Below are positions 42,204 to 52,171 of a stretch of 64,000 nucleotides of DNA, one piece after another. Within the stretch, counting starts at the first letter, position 1; each line of letters opens with the position of its first letter. Origin of the DNA: Gracilibacillus suaedae (lineage in GTDB: Bacteria > Bacillota > Bacilli > Bacillales > Amphibacillaceae). Position numbers and translations under genes: made by a program. Location of the stretch: assembly GCF_017599345.1 (NCBI RefSeq), contig NZ_JAGFVL010000046.1, positions 1 through 64,000 of the forward strand, given 5' to 3'. The notes below the pieces were generated by a model. That model was not told the origin of the DNA and ran no database searches. It saw only the letters and a list, made by a program, of their open reading frames with translations.

Positions 42204-43373
42204 ATGATCTATTGTGATTATGCTGCTACATCCCCCATGTCAAATCTAGCATTGGATGTATATCAAGAAGTGGCAAAAGGTTATTTCGGAAATGCTAGCA
42301 GCTTACATGATATAGGTGGGAAAGCAAAGGATATATTAGAAAATTCAAGAACCATGATAGCAAAGCTTTTAGATACAGAAGCACGAGAAATTGTATTCAC
42401 CAGTGGGGGAACGGAAAGTAATCTGTTGGCTGTCGATACCTTACTAAGAACTAGTCATCTAAAGGAAAAAAAGCATATCATTACAACAAAAGTCGAGCAT
42501 AGTTCATTATATTACTACATGAACGAGTTGGCACATCAACCAAATGTAGATGTCACTTTTCTATCAGTAGATCACAACGGACAAATTCGGCTATCCGATC
42601 TAGAAAAAGCCCTCCAGCCTAATACATGTCTTGTATCTATCCAACATGTTAATGGCGAAACTGGTATTATCCAGCCAATAAAAGAAATTGGTCAGCGGTT
42701 ACAAAAACATAATATCCCTTTTCATAGCGATATGATTCAATCATTTGGTAAAATAGATATAAAGCAGTTGATACCGCTTGTTGATTGTTTGACGATTTCA
42801 AGTCATAAAATATTCGGTCCTAAAGGAGTTGGAGCAATATATTTCTCTAATAAGCTCTCATTAAAAGCTCACCCTGTTTCAACTAATCATGAACACGGCT
42901 TAAGACCTGGAACCGTTAATGTGCCTGGAATAGCTGGATTTGCCGCAGCAGCTTCAGAAACAATAAACAACCTCGATCAAAATCAAGATCACGTCGAATA
43001 CATACGAGATCTTTTTATTCAGAAATTGAAAACCGAAGGAATTCCATTACAACCAATTGTATCTGTTAAACAATGTCCAAGTATTGTTGGTTGTATCAGT
43101 GACTTTGTACAGGGTGATTACGTCATGCTAGAATATAATCGACAAGGTATTGCCATTTCGACTAGTAGTGCATGTAGTATTGGCGCATCAGAAGTTCCTA
43201 TGTCAATTCAACCTTTTATTACTGATTATGATGAAGGAAATCGATTTGTACGTTTTTCTTTTAGCCATCAGACAACGGAAAAAGACATTTATAAAATCAT
43301 GGAAGCATCAAAGCGAATATTTAATCGAATCAAGGAGGAGAGACAAGGTTATGACGAAGAAGTTAACGGGTAA
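42204..43373 (+). CDS. nifS: Cysteine desulfurase NifS, NAD-pathway type
   Basis: A PLP-dependent desulfurase of 389 residues. N terminus IYCDYAATSPMSNLALDVYQ, PLP lysine in SSHKIFGPKGVG, and catalytic cysteine in STSSACSIGASEVP are visible. In B. subtilis this NifS specifically matures the NadA iron-sulfur cluster. The divergent nadBCA operon and the linked repressor gene support the same role here. AAAGGA precedes the ATG. It is clearly different from the mnmA-linked desulfurase at 6395. Confidence 0.93.
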   Translation: MIYCDYAATSPMSNLALDVYQEVAKGYFGNASSLHDIGGKAKDILENSRTMIAKLLDTEAREIVFTSGGTESNLLAVDTLLRTSHLKEKKHIITTKVEHSSLYYYMNELAHQPNVDVTFLSVDHNGQIRLSDLEKALQPNTCLVSIQHVNGETGIIQPIKEIGQRLQKHNIPFHSDMIQSFGKIDIKQLIPLVDCLTISSHKIFGPKGVGAIYFSNKLSLKAHPVSTNHEHGLRPGTVNVPGIAGFAAAASETINNLDQNQDHVEYIRDLFIQKLKTEGIPLQPIVSVKQCPSIVGCISDFVQGDYVMLEYNRQGIAISTSSACSIGASEVPMSIQPFITDYDEGNRFVRFSFSHQTTEKDIYKIMEASKRIFNRIKEERQGYDEEVNG

Positions 43374-43881
43374 AGCAAGACGCGAAAGTCTGCTGACCTG
43401 GTTACAAAATAGCAAAACACCGCTCACAGGTGCAGAACTGGCGGAGAAGGCCAATGTAAGCAGGCAAGCGATCGTGCAAGATATGTCCCTATTAAAAGCT
43501 CATAATTATCCGATTATTGCTACAAGTAATGGTTATTTATATATGAAGGCTGAAAGCGAAAAGGTAGATTTCCGTCGTGTTATTGCGTGTAAACATGAAG
43601 GGAAGGATACTAGGGAAGAATTATATACGGTCGTAGACTATGGTGCGACTGTAGAAGATGTCATTATCGAACATCCTATTTACGGTGATTTAAAAGCCTC
43701 TTTAATGATAAACAGTCGTGTTGATGTTGATCAATTTGTTCAGAAAATCGAAGAAAAAAACGCACCATATTTACTGGAGTTGACGGATGGGATTCATAAT
43801 CATACGATAGTTGCAAATGAAGAGCGGAAGTTGGATCAAGCATATGAGGCGTTAAAGGAGAAAGGATTTATTGTAGAATAG
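43351..43881 (+). CDS. nadR: NAD biosynthesis repressor NadR/NiaR (YrxA)
   Basis: A 176-residue niacin-responsive repressor. The N-terminal helix-turn-helix (about 10-60; LLTWLQNSKTPLTGAELAEKANVSRQAIVQDMSLL) is followed by a 3H domain (about 75-172) with conserved histidines in the segments ACKHEGKDTREELY, IIEHPIYGDLKASL and DGIHNHTI, which are thought to bind metal and nicotinate. The start at 43351 has an AAGGAGGAGA region upstream. It overlaps the end of nifS by 23 bases, so they are coupled. A longer in-frame extension to 43150 lies wholly inside nifS and is not real. Confidence 0.93.
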   Translation: MTKKLTGKARRESLLTWLQNSKTPLTGAELAEKANVSRQAIVQDMSLLKAHNYPIIATSNGYLYMKAESEKVDFRRVIACKHEGKDTREELYTVVDYGATVEDVIIEHPIYGDLKASLMINSRVDVDQFVQKIEEKNAPYLLELTDGIHNHTIVANEERKLDQAYEALKEKGFIVE

Positions 43882-43981
43882 CAGTTGTATTTGATACAGC
43901 ACATGCAGATGAAAATAGCAATAATCCTCTTTGTCCATTGTAAAAAGTCAACCTATTTCTTCTGACAAGGATTGTTGCACC
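43882..43981. other. Intergenic stretch between yrxA/nadR and a palindromic repeat
   Basis: AT-rich. No gene or clear terminator is seen; the repeat that follows may serve as a transcription block. Confidence 0.4.
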
Positions 43982-44162
43982 TTCTCATAGCGGAGACTAA
44001 TTTCGGAGACTCCTGCGGGAATAGCGCGAGCCGAAAATCCACTTTGCAAAGTTAGTTGAGGCCGTGCCCGCGGTATAGGATACACTGCGAAAGCAAGCTT
44101 TTAGCAGATGTTGACTTATACCCTTTGGGTGAAAGCGAAGTAATTAGTGCGGAGCGTTGCAA
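43982..44162. repeat. Composite palindromic intergenic element
   Basis: About 180 bases between the convergent nadR and pheA genes. The left part (CTCCTGCGGGAATAGCGCGAGCC to GGCCGTGCCCGCGG) is a hairpin that closely matches the inner part of the element at 52172. The right part (44080-44150; TATAGGATACACTGCGAAAGC, AGCAGATGTTGACTTATA) is the reverse complement of a module in the element at 26566. It therefore joins two otherwise separate families. No open frame. Confidence 0.72.
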
Positions 44163-44225
44163 ATATACATAAAATATGCCAAAATAACTAACTATCATTG
44201 CGCTGATTTTATACTTGCTTTCCAT

Positions 44226-44258
44226 AAAAAAACGCTTGCGATTATACCGCAAGCGTTA
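44226..44258 (-). terminator. pheA terminator overlapping its last codons
   Basis: On the minus strand AACGCTTGCGG pairs with CGCAAGCGTT, followed by six T. The left arm encodes the last residues (Thr-Leu-Ala) and the TAA stop lies in the loop. Confidence 0.83.
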
Positions 44259-45123
44259 CACCGTTTCCGCTGTGTAAATAGTAAGGATAACTGCCTAATA
44301 CTGAAACTTTACAGCCTAACGATTCCATTTCTGTTATAGCATTAGGAATCAGAACATCATCCATTTTTTGTTCAATGTCTATTAAGAAATAATAATTACC
44401 AAGGCCTGTTTTCATTGGTCGTGATTCAATTTTGGATAAGTTCAAGTTACGCCATGCAAAGGCAGATAATACTTGATGTAATGCACCAGGCTGATCTGAT
44501 GGCAAGGTGACGGTTACTGATGTTTTGAATCCTATTTCCTCCATTTTATTGGAAGTTAATTCTGTTTGATCTTTATGCAAGACAACGAATCTTGTATGAT
44601 TATTATCAAAGTCATGGATGTCTTTTTTCACAATCGATAAGCCATATTCTTTCGCTGCGAGATGATTGGCAATTGCAGCTATATTCTGTTCAGGGTGCTC
44701 ACTGACAAATTCAGCAGCTGCTCCTGTTGAGGTCATCGACTGTGCCGGTACCTTCACTAATTCCTTACGTAAAAAGCTGTGACATTGCGCAATCGCATGA
44801 GAGTGAGAATAAATAGCATCGATTTCTGTCCATTTATTAACATTATCTGGGTGAACCATTAAATGCTGACGAATCGGAACAATTACTTCACTTACAATTT
44901 TCACATCCGGCGCTTGGATTAAGTAGTCCAAAGTTATATTAACCGTACCCTCTATTGCATTCTCCAATGGTAAAACAGCATAGCTTACTTCATTGGTCAC
45001 TACAGCGTCGATACATTCCGGAATGGTACTATATCCTTTTTTTACTTCTCCATTAAACATGGAGTCTACTGCGATTTTAGTGAAAGTTCCTTTTGGACCT
45101 AAATACCCGATAGTTTCCTTCAT
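44242..45123 (-). CDS. pheA: Prephenate dehydratase
   Basis: Makes phenylpyruvate from prephenate in phenylalanine synthesis. The protein is 293 residues. The catalytic domain begins IGYLGPKGTFTKIAVD and includes VLPLENAIEGTVN and the catalytic TRFVVL segment (as NNHTRFVVLHKD). A C-terminal ACT domain (about 195-275, QPGALHQVLSAFAWRNLNLSKIESRP) gives phenylalanine feedback, with the ESRP motif intact. GGGGGAG lies 8 bases before the ATG at 45123; an earlier in-frame codon at 45153 is not supported. It follows pheB by 19 bases. Confidence 0.95.
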   Translation of the reverse strand: MKETIGYLGPKGTFTKIAVDSMFNGEVKKGYSTIPECIDAVVTNEVSYAVLPLENAIEGTVNITLDYLIQAPDVKIVSEVIVPIRQHLMVHPDNVNKWTEIDAIYSHSHAIAQCHSFLRKELVKVPAQSMTSTGAAAEFVSEHPEQNIAAIANHLAAKEYGLSIVKKDIHDFDNNHTRFVVLHKDQTELTSNKMEEIGFKTSVTVTLPSDQPGALHQVLSAFAWRNLNLSKIESRPMKTGLGNYYFLIDIEQKMDDVLIPNAITEMESLGCKVSVLGSYPYYLHSGNGVTLAV

Positions 45124-45142
45124 ATAGCTTGCTCCCCCTATG

Positions 45143-45595
45143 TTATGAAACACCTGAACTTAATATTTCTACCTGATTGACAAAATCAATCTGTTTAAGA
45201 TCATTTAAAAGCTGATCGATCTCAACTGTCATTCCATTTGTATTTAAGGATAACGTGACATTTGCTTTCCCTTGAATTGGTATTGTTTGGTGAATCGTTA
45301 ATATATTGCATCCCGCCTGTGCCACAACAGACAAGAGGTGAGAAAGCACCCCTGTTTGATCTTGCAAATGGAAAAACAACGTAATCATCTGCTCTTTCAC
45401 CATATGTTGAAAAGGAAAGACAGCGTCCCGATATTTATAAAAAACACTACGCGACAATCCGACTTGGCGTGTAGCTTTATGAACCGAATCCACTTTGTGA
45501 CTTTCCAATAATTTTTTTGCTTCCAATGTTTTTTTCATTCCTTCTGGTAAGAAATCTTCACTTACCAAATAGAACTTTTCATTTTTCGCAGACAT
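45143..45595 (-). CDS. pheB: ACT-domain protein PheB
   Basis: A 150-residue protein with a short N-terminal helical part ([23 protein letters not shown], then [16 protein letters not shown]) and a C-terminal ACT domain (about 70-145, [32 protein letters not shown]). It is the B. subtilis PheB family, once labelled chorismate mutase but lacking the mutase fold; the ACT domain suggests amino-acid sensing. GGGGA lies 6 bases before the ATG at 45595, better than the ATG at 45601, which touches it. It lies between obg and pheA as in B. subtilis. Confidence 0.9.
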   Translation of the reverse strand: MSAKNEKFYLVSEDFLPEGMKKTLEAKKLLESHKVDSVHKATRQVGLSRSVFYKYRDAVFPFQHMVKEQMITLFFHLQDQTGVLSHLLSVVAQAGCNILTIHQTIPIQGKANVTLSLNTNGMTVEIDQLLNDLKQIDFVNQVEILSSGVS

Positions 45596-45650
45596 CCACA
45601 TTCCCCTTTTTTATACCAACGGATGGTCTTGCTACTAAGCATACTATCTA

Positions 45651-46937
<1,287 letters not shown>

Positions 46938-46950
46938 TCACCTTCTTTCG

Positions 46951-47463
46951 TTATTCTTGCCACTCTATCCTTAACATCTTTTCTGTTGTCACTTTTTCAA
47001 TAAATGATAAAGATTCTAACTCTTGTTTTAATGCATCAATATCGGTCCAATTCTGATCAAATGTTAAGTGAATATGTATAGTATGGTCCACTTTTTTGAA
47101 AATAAGCGTACCGATATATTCTTCATATTCTTGCTGATAAGAAGGTAATATTTGAAATATTTTTTGTATTTTAGTAAGTAATGCTTCGTCATCAATGATG
47201 GCTGGTAGCTCGTCAACAAAGGATTGAAAATGCAGCTGAAACGCTTCCGAGCGCCAATTCAATTGATACAGCCATACCATTGTTTTTGGTATATTTAACC
47301 GATCCAGACCGCGTTCCTGGTTTGATCTTTCCATCACTTCGGTTATTTTACTTTGTATTTTATCTAATTTCCCCATTTGAGCATAACCCAAAATTAGTTG
47401 CAGATCATTAAGCCAATCATGACGATAATGGCGTAACATTTCGACTACGTCTTGTTCTTTCAA
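46951..47463 (-). CDS. spo0B: Sporulation initiation phosphotransferase Spo0B
   Basis: Passes phosphate from Spo0F to Spo0A in the sporulation phosphorelay. It is about 170 residues. The phospho-acceptor histidine is in the segment LRHYRHDWLNDLQLILGYAQ, followed by the second helix of the dimer bundle and a weak ATPase-like C-terminal domain. The likely start is a TTG at 47463, with GAGGGG 8 bases upstream. A GTG at 47472 lies inside that ribosome binding site. The gene is preceded by the large palindromic element at 47546, whereas in B. subtilis spo0B follows rpmA closely. Confidence 0.92.
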   Translation of the reverse strand: MKEQDVVEMLRHYRHDWLNDLQLILGYAQMGKLDKIQSKITEVMERSNQERGLDRLNIPKTMVWLYQLNWRSEAFQLHFQSFVDELPAIIDDEALLTKIQKIFQILPSYQQEYEEYIGTLIFKKVDHTIHIHLTFDQNWTDIDALKQELESLSFIEKVTTEKMLRIEWQE

Positions 47464-47472
47464 CGTGTTCAC

Positions 47473-47545
47473 CCCTCACACAATAAGCAAATTATAGCAT
47501 AGAAATACAGAAAATTCATCTATATAATGGTATATCCTTGTCGAA
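47473..47545. other. Upstream region of spo0B
   Basis: Short AT-rich region that should hold the spo0B promoter; a TATAAT-like box is present near 47523 in the plus sense but is not placed with confidence. Confidence 0.35.
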
Positions 47546-47816
47546 GTAGATACAAACTGCGAGTTATGAAAATTGACTTGTGTAGCTTCTCCCATTCTGA
47601 TTTAAGGTGAGTGCTAGCATTCGCTCCGGCAGAGTACCGCGCTTTCCATGGGCACGGCTTCAGCTTCCTCGGAAAGCAAAGATCATTTTGCAAAGTTAGC
47701 TGAGGCCGTGGCCCCGGAAAGGGAGTATTTTTCCACAGCGACGGTCACGCACTCATCAACAAAAGAATGGAAGAAGCTAAATCTATGTCTATGTTACTGC
47801 GTAGTTTATGTATCTT
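47546..47816. repeat. Long palindromic MITE-like element, copy 2
   Basis: About 270 bases between rpmA and spo0B. Ends: GTAGATACAAACTGCGAGTTA on the left and, in reverse complement, AAGATACATAAACTACGCAGTAAC on the right. Inner arms contain CTTTCCATGGGCACGGC and GAGGCCGTGGCCCCGGAAAGG, so the element folds into one long hairpin. It is in the opposite orientation to the copy at 29381 and the same as that at 52172. No open frame. Confidence 0.82.
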
Positions 47817-47842
47817 GTGAATTTTTTCTATTTGTAAGTTCA

Positions 47843-47885
47843 AAATAAAAGGCTCTAACCTTGAAAGATTAGAGCCTTTTTTTAT
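47843..47885 (-). terminator. rpmA terminator
   Basis: On the minus strand AAGGCTCTAATC pairs with GGTTAGAGCCTTTT and is followed by a T-rich tract. Confidence 0.88.
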
Positions 47886-47889
47886 TTCC

Positions 47890-48515
<626 letters not shown>

Positions 48516-48527
48516 ACAAGCTAAACC

Positions 48528-48836
48528 TTATGCATTGATTTTCTCAATGATAACTTTTGTGTATGGCTGACGATGACCTTGTTTACGCGAATAGTTTTTC
48601 TTTGGCTTGTACTTAAATACAGTGATTTTCTTTTGACGGCCTTGTTTTTCTACTTTCGCAGTTACAGAAGCTCCGTCCACGTATGGAGTACCAAATTTTG
48701 CTTCGTCTCCACCTACTGCAAGTACTTTGTCAAATGTTACTGATTCGCCAGCTTCAGCAGCTAGCTTCTCAACAAAAATTGCTTGACCTTCTTCTACTTT
48801 TACTTGTTTTCCACCAGTTTCAATAATAGCGTACAT
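48528..48836 (-). CDS. rplU: Ribosomal protein bL21
   Basis: A 102-residue large-subunit protein. The N terminus [17 protein letters not shown] and the C-terminal [21 protein letters not shown] segment are characteristic. GAGGAGGTG lies 7 bases before the ATG at 48836, and an earlier in-frame codon at 48854 lies in that ribosome binding site. It is the first gene of rplU-prp-rpmA, preceded by a structured leader and its own promoter. Confidence 0.98.
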   Translation of the reverse strand: MYAIIETGGKQVKVEEGQAIFVEKLAAEAGESVTFDKVLAVGGDEAKFGTPYVDGASVTAKVEKQGRQKKITVFKYKPKKNYSRKQGHRQPYTKVIIEKINA

Positions 48837-48940
48837 TCTCTTGCACCTCCTCATAGACTCAGACTCGCCATACAGGTAGCCTCACAAAGCTTTAAAGACC
48901 TGTTCTGCGCGGTTGTAGCAACAGGTGCTACATAAACAAC
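48837..48940 (-). promoter_or_regulatory. L21 leader (ribosomal protein autoregulatory element)
   Basis: On the minus strand the rplU leader contains TAGCACCTGTTGCTA, ACAGGTCTTTAAAGC, GCTACCTGTATGGCGAGTCTGAG and then the ribosome binding site, with complementary short arms (ACCTGT / ACAGGT). Position and features match the L21 leader family known upstream of rplU in Bacilli. Binding by L21 itself is family inference. Confidence 0.68.
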
Positions 48941-48946
48941 AAAACG

Positions 48947-48976
48947 ATCTTACCATATATTAAAGCAACTTGTCAA
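48947..48976 (-). promoter_or_regulatory. rplU promoter
   Basis: On the minus strand -35 TTGACA (48971-48976) and -10 TAAGAT (48947-48952) are 18 bases apart. The -35 lies inside the end of the rng-like gene, so rplU has its own start in addition to any readthrough. Confidence 0.6.
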
Positions 48977-50408
48977 TGACTATTTCCGGATTGTCAGCTA
49001 TGTGCAGATTAATTAGCTCCTTACTGCCCGAACGGATTATCTGAAAATCAGGAATACTTTCATCCGTATAATAATAAACTTCCATTTGAATATTAGAAGA
49101 GACTTCAGCAGCCAACATTTCTTTCCAAAAGATATACAGGTCTGGATGAATAACAAGTAATAAGCATTCCGTATTTCGATTCCACTCTAACAATTCGCGT
49201 TCCAGCTGATAACCGGTCGTTTCCACTGATAATACAGGCTTCTTATTTATTTCCCTATCAGTCATCAGTTCCAAGAGCCCAGTTCTTTCTCTTTTTCTCG
49301 TTATTTCCAACAAACCCAGTTTTGTAAATCCGAGCACCTCTGCACGTATCGGATCTTCTCGTAAAGCTTGTTTCACCTGCTGTACAATGATAGCCTCTTC
49401 TTTTTTCCCCATTTTCAGAAAATCAATTAGAATAATTCCTGATATATTACGTTTGCGAATTTCTTCGATACAATATCTTACAGAACGTTGATTAATGCGA
49501 TAGATGGTATCCTGTTTGTTATGCCGACTTGTGAATTTACTGCTATCTATATCAATCACTGTCAATGCCTCTGTTTGTTCCACTGTTAAGGTAATACCAT
49601 CCTGTTTATGAACAACTGGCTGAATCGCTTCTGTTAACCATCTGCTCACATCTTGACCAGCAATTTGATTGGCCTCTTTCCTAATCCGCATTTTATCCGC
49701 TAGGTTAGGAAAAGCTGACTTCATTTTTTGTAGAGTACGAGGCTCATCAAAGGTAATATCCTGAAAGGATTCATTTTGATATTGACTTATCATTTGATTT
49801 GGAATCATTGGATATCGAAAAAGGAAGTAAGGTGCTTTATTTTGTGATGCATCACTATCCAACTTTCGCCAGAGATGTCTGCTATTATTTAATTCAGTTA
49901 ATACTTGCTCTGTTTCAGCATTCGCTATGTCTGTTCGTAATATAACTCCTTCATTAATAGAAAGTTGTTCAGTTAGATAAGTTTTCCATTTTTCTGTTGC
50001 TGTTTGCGATAATTTTTTGGAACTAGCAACATAATTTCCATGTGGTAAATAAATAATTCGTTGTCCCGTGAGTGTTATATTAGCCGTAAGCCTTGGTCCT
50101 TTATCTTGATAAGCTTCTTTGATAACCTGCACAATAATACTTGCTCCATCTGTTAAATAGGAGGAGAGTTTGTCATTTACACCCAAAAAAGGCACTTCGC
50201 TTTTAGGCAGAAAACCTACCTTCTTCTCACCAATATCAATAAATGCTGCATCAATACTTTCGTCAACGTTTCGCACTTTCCCGTTATAGATTGAACCTAG
50301 GCGAGCATTTGTTGACTGGCGGTCAATAAAAATATCGATACATTGCTTTCCTTCAAAAAGCATGCCTATTTTTTCCGAACTACCTGTGTAAAAGTGTAAT
50401 TTCTTCAT
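48960..50408 (-). CDS. RNase E/G-family protein lacking the zinc-link cysteines
   Basis: A 482-residue member of the Rne/Rng endoribonuclease family. The S1-containing N terminus (about 30-115; IYNGKVRNVDESIDAAFIDIGEKKVGFLP) and the DNase-like catalytic core are recognisable. Both catalytic aspartates are kept: D286 in TVIDIDS and D329 in GIILIDF. The zinc-link motif CPxC expected after GLLEITRKRERTGLLE is absent; the only cysteines are isolated. The usual family tetramer may not form by that route. B. subtilis lacks this family, but other Bacillaceae carry it here between spoIVFB and rplU. The start follows an AAAGAGG-type ribosome binding site. Confidence 0.88.
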   Translation of the reverse strand: MKKLHFYTGSSEKIGMLFEGKQCIDIFIDRQSTNARLGSIYNGKVRNVDESIDAAFIDIGEKKVGFLPKSEVPFLGVNDKLSSYLTDGASIIVQVIKEAYQDKGPRLTANITLTGQRIIYLPHGNYVASSKKLSQTATEKWKTYLTEQLSINEGVILRTDIANAETEQVLTELNNSRHLWRKLDSDASQNKAPYFLFRYPMIPNQMISQYQNESFQDITFDEPRTLQKMKSAFPNLADKMRIRKEANQIAGQDVSRWLTEAIQPVVHKQDGITLTVEQTEALTVIDIDSSKFTSRHNKQDTIYRINQRSVRYCIEEIRKRNISGIILIDFLKMGKKEEAIIVQQVKQALREDPIRAEVLGFTKLGLLEITRKRERTGLLELMTDREINKKPVLSVETTGYQLERELLEWNRNTECLLLVIHPDLYIFWKEMLAAEVSSNIQMEVYYYTDESIPDFQIIRSGSKELINLHIADNPEIVIDKLL

Positions 50409-50421
50409 ATTAAACCTCTTT

Positions 50422-51276
50422 CTATCCTGTAAGCAACTGGCTCACCACCAAGTGAATATTTTTCTGATCGAAATAACTTTGCAAACAATCTCGTTCCGAT
50501 AACCAATAAATCTTTCCATGTTGATCATATACTTTGATACGGTGTAAGGTATCTCTTTTAAACAAACGAAACAAATCCAATAAACTGATCGATGCAGGCA
50601 CTTCTATATCTCTGTGTTTTCGAAATTTAGTGGTCTCACTATACCTACTCCATAAAAAACGCCACCACTTAAAATACCTTCGCTTCCATTCTAACCGATT
50701 TTCCCAAATTAAAAAAATCATAAGTAAAACAAAACTTAAAGAAATCCATGCTTGACTATATACATAGATACTTACAAAAACTATCGTCACAACGGATATT
50801 ATAATCATCCATTTATGAGAAACTTGAAAGGAAAAAAAAGAATCTAAACTAAGCTGGACGAGTTTCCCGCCATCAAGCGGCCATATCGGTAACAAATTTC
50901 CAATCAATATGAATGTATTATATTGATATGCCAGGTTTAAAGTGGATTCTGGCAGCAAGGAGCCAGCATCGAGCATATAGATAATGATATAAATCCAAAT
51001 ATGTTGTAATGGTCCGGCAATCGTCACTAGAAATTCTTCACGTATCGGTCTTGTTCCATACTCATCCGTTTCCATCACTCCACCAAAAATCCACAAAAAA
51101 ATGCGCCGGATTCGCCACTTGAAAACGCGAGCGCATATATAATGTCCTAATTCATGAATAGAAACAATCAAAAAGATAACAAAAAATTCCACTAACATAC
51201 CAGTAAGAATAGCAATAAGTAAGAAAAAAAATAAAATAGGGTGAATATGAACAGGAGGCAGCCTATGGTTGTTCAT
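50422..51276 (-). CDS. spoIVFB: Stage IV sporulation site-2 protease SpoIVFB
   Basis: An intramembrane zinc metalloprotease that releases sigma-K from pro-sigma-K at the forespore-facing membrane. The protein is 284 residues with six membrane helices. The zinc motif is in SIHELGHYICARVF and the third ligand in IWPLDGGK. The C-terminal part (about 195-284) is a cytoplasmic CBS-like domain (DRDCLQSY-type segment LSERDCLQSYF). A TTG at 51279 precedes the ATG at 51276; the ATG is preferred. The start overlaps the end of spoIVFA, which encodes its inhibitor. BofC is encoded at 35484. Confidence 0.96.
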   Translation of the reverse strand: MNNHRLPPVHIHPILFFFLLIAILTGMLVEFFVIFLIVSIHELGHYICARVFKWRIRRIFLWIFGGVMETDEYGTRPIREEFLVTIAGPLQHIWIYIIIYMLDAGSLLPESTLNLAYQYNTFILIGNLLPIWPLDGGKLVQLSLDSFFSFQVSHKWMIIISVVTIVFVSIYVYSQAWISLSFVLLMIFLIWENRLEWKRRYFKWWRFLWSRYSETTKFRKHRDIEVPASISLLDLFRLFKRDTLHRIKVYDQHGKIYWLSERDCLQSYFDQKNIHLVVSQLLTG

Positions 51277-52039
51277 CAACTTGCATCACCCGAATCGGAT
51301 CTAAAAATTCTCGATTTTTTTCAATCGCAAAGTACATTGCTGTGTTAGTCTCAGAAGGTTCATAGCTACCTATTTTCTCATTAGCTCTAATCGATTGATA
51401 GGAATGAACATCAATGTTGGTTAAGTTTCCATAAATGGATTTGCTGCGATCCGCATGCTGAACAATCACTGTTTTTCCTGTTTCACGATCATTACCAGCG
51501 AATAAAACAGTACCTTCATCTACAGCAATCACTTCTGTTTCTTCATCAGATGAAATCAAAATACCTTCACCATTTTCTTGAAATGTCTGGTTTACCTGAC
51601 CAGAAACCGGCAATGCAGTAGGTTCAGCGGTTTCCGCTTTATCAAGATCTGCTTCAATAGCAAATGGTGCACCAAATCGAGCTTGGTACCATGCATTCAC
51701 ACTTGCAAAAGGAAATTCTTCTGTCATCGCATAATTGACCCAGTTCCTTGGTTGTTCAAGCCATTGTTGATTGGAAGCCGTTGAAAACACCGTAATAAAA
51801 AAAATAATGGCTGCAACAATACTTTTAATGAGAAATGATTTTAAGTGAGCTTGGTCACTATTGTTGTGATACCCACCGAAACTCGGAGAATACCCATGTC
51901 GTTCCTCATCTTCCATGTAGGCTTGATTTACATAACTATTCCGCTTGAAATCTGATAAACTTGTTGAGGTGATTTTTTTTCTAGACTGTTTTCTTCTCGT
52001 AATATTTTGGCGTATTTGTGATAGATTATCTTTTTTCAT
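51263..52039 (-). CDS. spoIVFA: Stage IV sporulation protein FA (SpoIVFB inhibitor scaffold)
   Basis: Holds SpoIVFB inactive with BofA until SpoIVB cleaves it. It is about 258 residues, close to the B. subtilis size. A basic cytoplasmic N terminus (IRQNITRRKQSRKK) leads to one membrane helix (SIVAAIIFFITVFSTAS), then an external LytM/M23-like domain (about 150-250). The zinc ligands of active M23 peptidases are missing: there is no HxxxD, and the usual HxH is replaced by YFAIEKN. The domain is therefore structural, as expected for this family. AAGGA lies 10 bases before the ATG at 52039; the frame is open to 52135, but those residues are not family-like. Confidence 0.93.
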   Translation of the reverse strand: MKKDNLSQIRQNITRRKQSRKKITSTSLSDFKRNSYVNQAYMEDEERHGYSPSFGGYHNNSDQAHLKSFLIKSIVAAIIFFITVFSTASNQQWLEQPRNWVNYAMTEEFPFASVNAWYQARFGAPFAIEADLDKAETAEPTALPVSGQVNQTFQENGEGILISSDEETEVIAVDEGTVLFAGNDRETGKTVIVQHADRSKSIYGNLTNIDVHSYQSIRANEKIGSYEPSETNTAMYFAIEKNREFLDPIRVMQVDEQP

Positions 52040-52171
52040 CAGCATCCATTCCTTTTTTCCAACGTTTGTACAATATATGTGGACAACCATCATAATATGA
52101 AAAAGGAACAAAAAAACTTTTAAAAGCTTCATCAAAAATCACTTTAGTAAAAATGGTAAACAAGAAAAGTT
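52040..52171. other. Upstream region of spoIVFA
   Basis: AT-rich. It should contain the mother-cell (sigma-E) promoter of spoIVFAB; I do not see a confident -35/-10 pair. Confidence 0.35.

Noticed and set aside
43150-43350. N-terminal extension of the NAD repressor inside nifS
   Set aside because: It lies in another frame of the nifS coding region and lacks a ribosome binding site; the ATG at 43351 has one and gives the family N terminus.
43982-44162. CRISPR-like array
   Set aside because: The repeats in this and the other intergenic blocks are long palindromes, not short direct repeats with regular unique spacers; no cas gene is present.
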